Positions 18,911 to 26,607 of a stretch of 64,000 bases of DNA are shown here, one piece after another (positions within the stretch are counted from its first letter, which is position 1; each line of letters starts with the position of its first letter). The DNA lies in contig JAFRXD010000078.1 of the NCBI GenBank assembly GCA_017441605.1, forward strand, positions 1-64,000, written 5' to 3'. The notes below the pieces were generated by a model. That model was not told the origin of the DNA. It was given only the letters and a program-made list of their open reading frames with translations, and did no database searches. The translations under genes were made by a program, and so were the position numbers. The stretch comes from Thermoguttaceae bacterium (GTDB lineage Bacteria; Planctomycetota; Planctomycetia; Pirellulales; Thermoguttaceae).

Positions 18911-20986
18911 ATGCGAATACGAACTTACCGAACGGTCGTTCTCGGTAGCGGCGCGGCGGGGCTTTGCGCCGCGCTTCGACTCGACGCGGAGGGGGTCAAA
19001 GACTTCTGCGTCGTAACGGAGGGGCTGAACTTAGGGACGTCGATCAACGCGGGCAGCGACAAGCAAACGTACTACAAACTCGGGCTTTGCGGCTCCGCGC
19101 TCGATTCTCCGAGGGCGATGGCGGAGAGCTATTTGACGGCGGGGGGCGCGGACGGGGATCTGGCGCTCGTCGAGTCGGCGACGTCGCCTCGCGCGTTCTT
19201 TCATTTGGCGAATCTCGGAGTTCCTTTTCCTTACGACGCGTACGGGCAGTACGCGGGGTACAAGACGGACCACGACCCCGCCAAGCGCGCGACCAGTTGC
19301 GGCCCCTACACTTCTCGCGAGATGTGCCGCGCGATGATTCGAGAGGTCGAACGGAGGAATATCGCCGTCTTCGAGGGAGAGCTCGCGGTCGAGCTGACAA
19401 CGCGCTATCTCGGGGAAGAGAACGGGGTTCCGAAGCGGAAGGTCGTCGGGCTGATCGCGATCGACGCGAAGGGAGAGCCGATCGTCTATCGCGCCGAGAA
19501 CGTTGTTTTCGCGGTCGGAGGTCCCGGAGGTCTTTACAAGACGAGCGTTTACCCCGAGGCTCACGTCGGGTCGATCGGGCTCGCGATCGAGGCGGGGGCC
19601 GCGACGAAAGGATTGCCGGACGGGCAGTTCGGTCTCGCGTCGTTCACCGATCTCGCGAATCGGAAGATCAAAGCGAGCGCGCCGTTCGTTCCGAAGGAGT
19701 TTCGCTGGAACGTGTCCGGAACCTATATGCAGGTCGTTCCGAAGTTTATTTCGACCGACGCGGACGGCGTTTCCAATCCTCGGGAGTTTTTGCGGGAGTA
19801 TTTCGACGACCTCGGCGACCTTTTCGGACGGGTGTTTCTCAAAGGGTACCAATGGCCGTTCGACGCGCGCAAAGTCTTCGGCGGATCGTCGTTTATCGAT
19901 TTGTGCGTTTTCCGCGAGACGACGGTTCGCGGGCGGCGCGTTTTTCTCGACTATCGCGCGGATCCGGAGGGGTTTTCGCTCGACGCGCTGCCCGACGAGG
20001 CGCGAGAGTATCTCGAAAAATCGGGCGCCGCGATTCCCGTTCCGTTCGCGCGCTTGCAAAAAATGAACCCGAGCGCGATCGAGCTGTATCGCGATTGGGG
20101 GCTCGACTTGGCGACCGAGCCGCTCGAAATCGCGGTTTGCGCGCAGCATTGCAACGGAGGACTGGACGTCGATTGCCGGTGGCGCTCGGTCAACGTCGAG
20201 GGGCTCTATCCGATCGGGGAGGTCGCGGGGACGCACGGCGTCGCGCGCCCCGGCGGCTCGGCGCTCAACGCGGGTCAGGTCGGGGCGTTTCGCGCGGCGG
20301 CTCAAATCGCGCGCGAGGCGTCGACGAACCCTGGCGAGAGCGAGCCGACGACCCTTTCGCTCGACGAGGCGTATTCCTCGGGGCTCGCGAAAGATCCGGA
20401 AATCTCGAACTTGGTTCGTCGGGTCGCGAAGTTGGCGACGCGCGCGAGGCGCGCGCGACTCGCCGGGGTCGATTGGCGACGCGAACTCGAAGAAATCCGA
20501 ACGGAAACGACGCGGGTCGCGGGTATTCTGCGCTCCGGCAAAGAGTTGGCGAGCGCGTCGAGCGCGGCGACGGAGCAGTGGCGGCGTCTGACGAGCGAGT
20601 CGGAGCCTTTCGAGCTCGCGCTGGACGACGGGTATCGATTCGACGCGGACGAGCGCGAGACGCTTCGGGTTTTCCAACTGTTTTACGCGCGCGCGACGCT
20701 GCTTCGCGCCTGCTGGATCTATTCGGCGTCGAAGGTCGGGTCTCGAGGCTCGTCGTTGGCGATATCTCCCGAGGGACGGACGATTTCGGAGAAGTTTCCA
20801 GAGGATTGGCGAGCGCTGGACGAGGATCCGAAGTACCGCGACATGGCGCTTTGCGCTTGGACGAGGACGGTCGACGGGGAGATCGAGACGGAGGCGCGTT
20901 GGCGCGCGACTCGCCCGATCCCGGAACCGGACGACTGGTTCGAGAACGTGTGGCGGGATTTTCGCGACGGGACAATTTATCGGTAA
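18911..20986 (+). CDS. FAD-dependent fumarate-reductase/aspartate-oxidase-like flavoprotein
   Basis: 691 residues, cytoplasmic (no signal peptide). The N-terminal dinucleotide motif is VVLGSGAAGLCAALRL with GxGxxG at 12-17. NLGTSINAGSDKQTYYKLG follows where the family binds FAD, and the second FAD signature is GLYPIGEVAGTHGVARPGGSAL near 440. The His/Gly segment AQHCNGGLDVDC resembles the HxxGG substrate region of fumarate reductases, but with Asn before the Gly pair. A C-terminal helical domain follows. No heme or Fe-S subunit genes adjoin it, so it is not an obvious quinol-linked fumarate reductase; neighbours are SDR and OYE-like genes. Likely role: reduction or dehydrogenation of an organic acid or enone in the same pathway. 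Confidence 0.88.
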   Translation: MRIRTYRTVVLGSGAAGLCAALRLDAEGVKDFCVVTEGLNLGTSINAGSDKQTYYKLGLCGSALDSPRAMAESYLTAGGADGDLALVESATSPRAFFHLANLGVPFPYDAYGQYAGYKTDHDPAKRATSCGPYTSREMCRAMIREVERRNIAVFEGELAVELTTRYLGEENGVPKRKVVGLIAIDAKGEPIVYRAENVVFAVGGPGGLYKTSVYPEAHVGSIGLAIEAGAATKGLPDGQFGLASFTDLANRKIKASAPFVPKEFRWNVSGTYMQVVPKFISTDADGVSNPREFLREYFDDLGDLFGRVFLKGYQWPFDARKVFGGSSFIDLCVFRETTVRGRRVFLDYRADPEGFSLDALPDEAREYLEKSGAAIPVPFARLQKMNPSAIELYRDWGLDLATEPLEIAVCAQHCNGGLDVDCRWRSVNVEGLYPIGEVAGTHGVARPGGSALNAGQVGAFRAAAQIAREASTNPGESEPTTLSLDEAYSSGLAKDPEISNLVRRVAKLATRARRARLAGVDWRRELEEIRTETTRVAGILRSGKELASASSAATEQWRRLTSESEPFELALDDGYRFDADERETLRVFQLFYARATLLRACWIYSASKVGSRGSSLAISPEGRTISEKFPEDWRALDEDPKYRDMALCAWTRTVDGEIETEARWRATRPIPEPDDWFENVWRDFRDGTIYR

Positions 20987-21013
20987 ACTCATTTGCTAGA
21001 CAAGGGCTCTTTA

Positions 21014-22474
21014 ATGACCGAATTTAAAAAGCTGGCGACGTTTAAGAGCGTCGGGGAGTTTCGAGAGTATTTGCGAGCGATCGGGGCGGACTTCGACTTG
21101 GTCGACGCGGCGCGAGTCGGAAAGGAATCGGCGTTTTCGAAGCCTTACGAATACGAGAGTAAGATAACGGGCGCGAAACGGGTTTTTCCGAATCGTTGGA
21201 CGATTTTGCCGATGGAGGGCTGGGACTGCGAGCCGAACGGGGCGCCGAGCGACTTGGCGCGTCGACGTTGGCTTCGGTTCGCGGAAAGCGGGGCCTCGGT
21301 GTTTTTCGGTTGCGAGGCGGTCGCCGTTATGCCGACGGCCAAGGCGAACGCGCGGCAAATGTCGATTACGAAAGAGACGGTCGGGGAAATCGCGAAACTT
21401 CGCGAGGACGTCGTCGCTCGAGTTCGAGATCTTTTCGGGTCCGACCGCGTCCCCTATATCGGGTTGCAGCTAACGCACTCCGGGCGCTTCGTTAAGACCC
21501 CGGACGACAAAAAACTGGACTCCCGCACCGCCTACGAGCATCCGTGCCTCGATAAGAAGTTCCATTGCGGTCCCGAGAACGTGTTGACGGACGGGGAAGT
21601 CGAGGATATTATCGCCCATTTCCTGGAAGCCGCCAAGTTGTCGCAGGAGGCGGGTTTCGATTTCGTGGACGTCAAGTGCGCGCACGGGTATCTCGGCTGG
21701 GAATTTCTGACGGCGTTCGATCGACCCGGCAAGTACGGCGGATCGTTCGAGAACCGAACGCGGTTTTTCCGCGAGATCGTCGAGGGAATTAAGAAAGTCG
21801 CCCCGGGGCTCGATATCGGAACTCGTTTGGGCGTCGGGGATTTGAGACCTTTCGAAAAGGGACCGGACGGAACGGGTCGCCCGATCGAATGGGAGGGGCG
21901 ATATCCCTACGCGTTCAACGGAGACGGGACGGGGCTCGGCGTCGATCCGGAGATGAAGGATCTCCTGCAATTCGCCGATTTGCTCGACGAGCTCGGGATT
22001 TCGCTTATCGGAACGACGTTCGGAAGTCCTTATTACGTCCCGCACTCCCAGCGCCCCGCGGCGTTCGCGGTCTCCGACGGCTACTTGCCTCCGGAGGATC
22101 CGCTTCTCGGAGTCGCGCGGCAGTTGCGAACGGTTCGCGCGCTTAAAGAGCGCCGACCGGAGCTTTACTTAATCGGCTCGGGGTACTCGTACCTGCAAGA
22201 GTTCATCCCGCTGGTCGGGGAATGGGTTTTGGAGACGGGAGGCGCGGACTCGATCGGTCTCGGTCGCTCGGCGCTGTCGTACCCCTCGCTTTCGGCGGAC
22301 TATATGGCGGGCAAACCGCTGAACAAGAAAGCGATATGCCGGACGTTCGGCGACTGCACGAACGCGCCTCGGGCCGGGATGGTCTCCGGGTGCTACCCGT
22401 TGGACGACTTCTACCGCGCGCGCGAGGAAGCCGCGATACTGAAAGAAATTAAGAAAGTCAACGCGTCGAAATAG
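21014..22474 (+). CDS. Old-yellow-enzyme-like NADH:flavin oxidoreductase
   Basis: 486 residues from ATG 21014; a TTG 7 codons upstream is in frame but less likely. TIM-barrel FMN enzyme: WTILPMEGWDCEPNG at the start, IGLQLTHSGRF (FMN/substrate loop), VDVKCAHGYLGWEFL and KYGGSFENRTRFF, all standard Oxidored_FMN motifs, then GADSIGLGRSALSYPS near the phosphate-binding end. The C-terminus has CRTFGDCTNAPRAGMVSGC, reminiscent of the Fe-S loop of 2,4-dienoyl-CoA-reductase-like members, but with different spacing and without the following FAD/NAD domain. It probably reduces an alpha,beta-unsaturated carbonyl compound. Only 9 bp separate it from the next gene. Confidence 0.9.
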   Translation: MTEFKKLATFKSVGEFREYLRAIGADFDLVDAARVGKESAFSKPYEYESKITGAKRVFPNRWTILPMEGWDCEPNGAPSDLARRRWLRFAESGASVFFGCEAVAVMPTAKANARQMSITKETVGEIAKLREDVVARVRDLFGSDRVPYIGLQLTHSGRFVKTPDDKKLDSRTAYEHPCLDKKFHCGPENVLTDGEVEDIIAHFLEAAKLSQEAGFDFVDVKCAHGYLGWEFLTAFDRPGKYGGSFENRTRFFREIVEGIKKVAPGLDIGTRLGVGDLRPFEKGPDGTGRPIEWEGRYPYAFNGDGTGLGVDPEMKDLLQFADLLDELGISLIGTTFGSPYYVPHSQRPAAFAVSDGYLPPEDPLLGVARQLRTVRALKERRPELYLIGSGYSYLQEFIPLVGEWVLETGGADSIGLGRSALSYPSLSADYMAGKPLNKKAICRTFGDCTNAPRAGMVSGCYPLDDFYRAREEAAILKEIKKVNASK

Positions 22475-22483
22475 GAAAGAGCG

Positions 22484-24499
22484 ATGAGATTATTCGGATT
22501 GTTTTTCGCGCTTTTGGTCGCGGTCGGAACGGTCGCGTCGGCGAACGACGGGATCCCGGAGTTCGACAAAGGGCGATTGGAGCGCGAGTTTAAGGATCCT
22601 CCTCGCGAGTTCACCGTCATGCCGTTCTGGTTTTGGAACGACAAGCTCGACGAGAAGGAGATCGCTCGCCAGATCGCGAGTTTTGAAGAGAAGGGCGTTT
22701 ATGGATTTACGATTCATCCTCGCATTGGACTGCCCGAGGACGAGGGTTGGATGAGCGAGAAGTTGCTGTCGACGATGCGGGTCGCGTTGGAAGAGGCTCG
22801 GCGTCGCGGGATGTTCGTCCTGCTCTACGACGAGGGGATGTACCCGTCGGGGTCGTCGGCGGGTCAGGTCGTCGCGGAGGATCCCGCTTACGCGGCGCGC
22901 GGCTTTTTGCGCGTTCCGCTCAAAGAGGACGGAACCCCGAAAGACGAGAAGGTTAGAATCGGCGACGACTGGAATTTGGCGGGAACGTTCACCGATCCGC
23001 AAGGGGAGTCGGAGGCGATTTACGACGCGCCCTCGGGGGGCGTTATTCGCGGACTGCACTATATCGGGGACGAATCGAAAAACCCGGGCGAGTTTTCGCC
23101 CCCCGCCTCCGATTTGCTCAATCGAGACGCGGTCGCGACGTTCGTTCGCTTAGTGTACCAGCGGTTTTACGACGAGTTCAAGGAGTATTTCGACGCGGGA
23201 GTCGTCGTCGGAATCTTCACGGACGAGCCGTCGATTTTGGGCCGGGGGTCTCGTCGCGGAATGCAAGTCGGGAATCTTCAAGCCCTGCCGACGATCAACA
23301 AGTATTTGGGATACGACTTTACGCCTCATTTGCCCGAGCTTTGGCGCGATTGGTCTCCTGAGAGCCCTCAACGACGCAAGGAGTACAATAGGGCGGTAAA
23401 GCTGGCGCTGGAAGAGATTTATTACGGAGCGCTTTCGGAATGGTGCGCCGCGCATGGAACGAAACTGTGCGGGCATCCGGAGCAGTCGGCGGACATTGGG
23501 GTTTTGAGAAAGTTTCAGATCCCGGGTCAGGATCTCGTGTGGCGGTATATCGAGCCGGGCGAGAAGGCGTTCGATCCGGGGCATTCTCCGATGGCGAAGT
23601 GCGCGTCGAGCGCGGCGCTGCACAACGGGGCTCGGCGCAATATGAACGAGGCGTTCGGAGCCTACGGGCACGACCTAACTTACGAGGAGACGGTCTGGCT
23701 GGTCAACTGGTTGGTCGTTCGCGGACAGAACATGATCGTGCCGCACGCGTTCTACTATTCGATTCGGGGACCGCGCTTTGAAGAGCGCCCGCCAGACGTT
23801 GGACCGAACTCGCTTTGGTGGGACGATTACAAGACGTTCGCGGATTACTGCGCGCGGATCTGCTGGCTCAATACCGACTCCAAGCCTTGGGCCCCGACCG
23901 CCCTTTTGGTCGATTCGAACGTCGCGACCTCATGGGGAACGAAGACCCTCTTCGAGCGGCAACTCGACTTCAACTACCTCGAATTTCGCTCGCTGGTCGA
24001 GGACGCGACGATCGACGACGACGGAATCTCCGTTGGCGGAGGTTTTTATAAAACCCTCGCGCTGACCCCGGGCTACGACGTTCCCAAAGACGCCGAACCG
24101 ATTCTCAAAGATTTGGCGCGACAAGGGCGCGTTTTGCGCTGGAGCGACCAGTCGGCGCCAGTCGAGGGCGCGAAGCTAGCTCGAAACGACGACGAGGCGG
24201 TCGCCGCGATTCTCGAGACGTCGGGATCGGACGTCGAGACGATCTCGGGCGATTCGAGCGGGTTGCGCGCTCGTCGTGTCTCGAAAGGACCGGTCGAGTT
24301 TTATTTCTTGTTCAACGAGGTCGACAAGCCTCTCGACGCGACGCTGACGTTTTCGGCGGATCAAGGGGGCGAGGTTAATCGTTGGGATCCTTGGACCGGA
24401 GAGATCGCTCCGCTCGAAAGGAATTCCGACGCGCCGAAGCGATTCAAAATCGAGCTCAAGCCCTACGAGACGACGATCATTGGATTTACAAACGAATAG
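22484..24499 (+). CDS. Secreted glycoside hydrolase, GH106-like
   Basis: 671 residues with a signal peptide (MRLFGLFFALLVAVGTVASA-ND). Residues 45-120 show the pattern of GH106-type alpha-L-rhamnosidases and related large hydrolases: VMPFWFWNDKLDEKEIARQI, GFTIHPRIGLP and FVLLYDEGMYPSGSSAGQ. Further on, VGIFTDEPSILG supplies a likely catalytic Asp/Glu pair, and CGHPEQS and NMNEAFGAYGHDLTYEE continue the TIM-barrel region. It is shorter than typical GH106 proteins (about 1000 residues), lacking the C-terminal accessory beta domains. Tightly packed in the operon (9 bp before, 8 bp after). Family membership is by motif recognition; rhamnose specificity is plausible but not proven. Confidence 0.8.
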   Translation: MRLFGLFFALLVAVGTVASANDGIPEFDKGRLEREFKDPPREFTVMPFWFWNDKLDEKEIARQIASFEEKGVYGFTIHPRIGLPEDEGWMSEKLLSTMRVALEEARRRGMFVLLYDEGMYPSGSSAGQVVAEDPAYAARGFLRVPLKEDGTPKDEKVRIGDDWNLAGTFTDPQGESEAIYDAPSGGVIRGLHYIGDESKNPGEFSPPASDLLNRDAVATFVRLVYQRFYDEFKEYFDAGVVVGIFTDEPSILGRGSRRGMQVGNLQALPTINKYLGYDFTPHLPELWRDWSPESPQRRKEYNRAVKLALEEIYYGALSEWCAAHGTKLCGHPEQSADIGVLRKFQIPGQDLVWRYIEPGEKAFDPGHSPMAKCASSAALHNGARRNMNEAFGAYGHDLTYEETVWLVNWLVVRGQNMIVPHAFYYSIRGPRFEERPPDVGPNSLWWDDYKTFADYCARICWLNTDSKPWAPTALLVDSNVATSWGTKTLFERQLDFNYLEFRSLVEDATIDDDGISVGGGFYKTLALTPGYDVPKDAEPILKDLARQGRVLRWSDQSAPVEGAKLARNDDEAVAAILETSGSDVETISGDSSGLRARRVSKGPVEFYFLFNEVDKPLDATLTFSADQGGEVNRWDPWTGEIAPLERNSDAPKRFKIELKPYETTIIGFTNE

Positions 24500-24507
24500 G
24501 AGAGGCG

Positions 24508-26541
24508 ATGAAAACGACGACGGCAACGATCGTTTTGTGCTTGTTCGCGACCCTTTTCGGCTTCGCGCCGCGCGCTCGCGGGATCGAGAGCGAAGGAACG
24601 CGCTGGGCGATTCAAGAGGACGGCTCGATCTTATGGACCGATTTTTCGGGAGATAGGATTCCCCACAAGGATCATATCGAAGCGAGCGGGGAGCGGGTTT
24701 CGACCGTTTTGCGGTACGGAGTCGACGGAAAACGCGCTTTTCAGTTGGAGCGCTCGGTCGTCTGGCCTATGCTGAGAACGATTCCGAACAACACCCACGC
24801 GAGTTTGACGATCCGTTTTGGAACCGATATTCTCGGGACGGCGCTCGTCGACGGGGAACGGTTGGTGGGCGAAAAAGTTAAGTCGCTGCGGCTCAACGGG
24901 TTTCTTACGGTCGAGAGCGAGTTTCCGCTCGCCGCCGGGGGAGCGCTGGAAGTCGAGCGGAAGATCTTTCCTTCGACGACCGGACCGTTTATTTGCGAGC
25001 GCGTCAAGCTGACGAATCGAGCGGAGCGCGAAATAAAGGTCGAAATTCCGGAGTATCGGAAGGTTTCGACGACCGACCCGAACAAAGGCGTCAACGGGAG
25101 TTATACCCTCGTCGAGAAACTGGCCGGCGCCGGGACCAAAACGCTCGGCTCCGGGGAGTCGGCGCGCGTCGAGTTCTCGATTCAGGGTTATTCCGAGGGC
25201 AAGGGCGAGTCGGAGCTCGACCCCGACTTGGAGACGGAGGAAGAGGCGCGCGCGGCGCTCGTTCGCGAACTTTGGACGAATCTCGTTTTGGAGACGCCCG
25301 AGGACGTTCTGGACGTCGCGTTCGCGTTCGCGAAAATCAGGGCGACGGAAAGTATCTATCGAACCGCGGGCGGGCTAATGCACGGACCGGGGGGAGAGTC
25401 TTACTACGCCGCGATTTGGGCGAACGACCAGGCCGAGTACGTCAATCCGTTCTTCCCGTATTTGGGGAACGAGAACGGAAACGAGAGCGCGCTCAATTCT
25501 TACGCGCATTTCGCGCGGTTTATCAACCCCGAGTACAAACCGCTTCCGTGCTCGATTATCGCGGAGGGAATCGATATTTGGAACGGAGCCGGGGATCGCG
25601 GGGACGCGGCGATGATCGCCTACGGCGCCTCGCGCTACGCGCTGGTTCGCGCCGATCAAGCGGAGGCGCGACGTCTTTGGCCGTTGATCGAGTGGTGTTT
25701 GGAATATTGCCAACGCAAATTGAACGACGCGGGGGTCGTCGCGTCCGATTGCGACGAGCTGGAGCGCCGTTTTCCGGCGGGCGAGGCGAATCTCTGCACT
25801 TCGACGCTTTATTACGACGCGCTGATTAGCGCCCAATATTTGGGGAAAGAGCTCGGCGTTTCGGAGGAGCGGCTCGAGGAATACGCTCGTCGAGCCTCGG
25901 AAATGCGCGAGAATATCGAGAAGCATTTCGGAGCGGAGGTTCGCGGTTACCAAACGTACCGCTATTTCGAGGGTTGCGAAAAACTGCGCTCGTGGATATG
26001 CGTTCCCTTTATCGCGGGAATCGACGAGCGCAAAGAGGAAACGTTGGACGCGCTCTTTACGAAACTCTGGACGGAGAACGGGTTGCTGACCGAAGAGGGC
26101 AGCGCGACGTACTGGGATCGCTCGACGCTCTACGCGCTGCGCGGCGCGCTGGCGGTCGGAGAGACGGAGCGCGCGCTCGACCATTTGCGAAGCTATTCCA
26201 AGACGCGCCTCCTCGGCGACCACGTTCCCTATCCGATCGAGGCGTGGCCGGAGGGCTCGCAGCGGCATCTGTCGGCGGAAAGCGGTTTGTATTGCCGCGT
26301 TTACGTCGAGGGGCTCTTTGGGATTCGCCCGACCGGCTTTTCGTCGTTCCAACTGACCCCGCGACTTCCGAAGGAATGGAATCGAATGGCTCTAAAGAGC
26401 GTCCGCGGATTTGGGCGAACCTTCGATATCGTCGTCGAGCGGGGAGAGGAGCCGGGAACGATCGACGTGGAAATCGCTCGCGGCGGCGAGAAAACGACCC
26501 TGACCGCGCGGGAAAACGAGACGATTCCGATTCGGCTCTAA
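24508..26541 (+). CDS. Secreted six-hairpin (alpha/alpha)6 glycosidase
   Basis: 677 residues from ATG 24508 (GGAGAGG upstream). Signal peptide MKTTTATIVLCLFATLFGF with cleavage near PRARG. The N-terminal ~270 residues are a beta-sandwich (FLTVESEFPLAAGGALEVE; KLTNRAEREIKVEIPEY). The rest is a six-hairpin toroid: GPGGESYYAAIWANDQAEYV, CSIIAEGIDIWNGAGDRGD and TYWDRSTLYALRGALAVG, with a C-terminal GLFGIRPTGFSSFQLTPRLP as in GH78/GH65-like enzymes. I cannot assign a numbered family with confidence. Likely acid residues lie in WANDQAEY and IAEGIDIW. Last gene of the operon, followed by a strong terminator. Confidence 0.8.
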   Translation: MKTTTATIVLCLFATLFGFAPRARGIESEGTRWAIQEDGSILWTDFSGDRIPHKDHIEASGERVSTVLRYGVDGKRAFQLERSVVWPMLRTIPNNTHASLTIRFGTDILGTALVDGERLVGEKVKSLRLNGFLTVESEFPLAAGGALEVERKIFPSTTGPFICERVKLTNRAEREIKVEIPEYRKVSTTDPNKGVNGSYTLVEKLAGAGTKTLGSGESARVEFSIQGYSEGKGESELDPDLETEEEARAALVRELWTNLVLETPEDVLDVAFAFAKIRATESIYRTAGGLMHGPGGESYYAAIWANDQAEYVNPFFPYLGNENGNESALNSYAHFARFINPEYKPLPCSIIAEGIDIWNGAGDRGDAAMIAYGASRYALVRADQAEARRLWPLIEWCLEYCQRKLNDAGVVASDCDELERRFPAGEANLCTSTLYYDALISAQYLGKELGVSEERLEEYARRASEMRENIEKHFGAEVRGYQTYRYFEGCEKLRSWICVPFIAGIDERKEETLDALFTKLWTENGLLTEEGSATYWDRSTLYALRGALAVGETERALDHLRSYSKTRLLGDHVPYPIEAWPEGSQRHLSAESGLYCRVYVEGLFGIRPTGFSSFQLTPRLPKEWNRMALKSVRGFGRTFDIVVERGEEPGTIDVEIARGGEKTTLTARENETIPIRL

Positions 26542-26568
26542 ATCGTCGACTTCATTGCGTTTGAAACG

Positions 26569-26607
26569 ACGCGCGCCGGCGTTTTTCGACGTCGGCGCGC
26601 GTTTTTT
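26569..26607 (+). terminator. Operon terminator
   Basis: Perfect 10-bp stem ACGCGCGCCG / CGGCGCGCGT with a 14-base loop and six T, 27 bp after the glycosidase stop. It overlaps the stop codon of the convergent hydrolase gene. Confidence 0.9.

Noticed and set aside
19031..20992. 653-codon minus-strand frame opposite the flavoprotein gene
   Set aside because: Low-complexity Arg-rich translation; the sense frame has clear FAD motifs.
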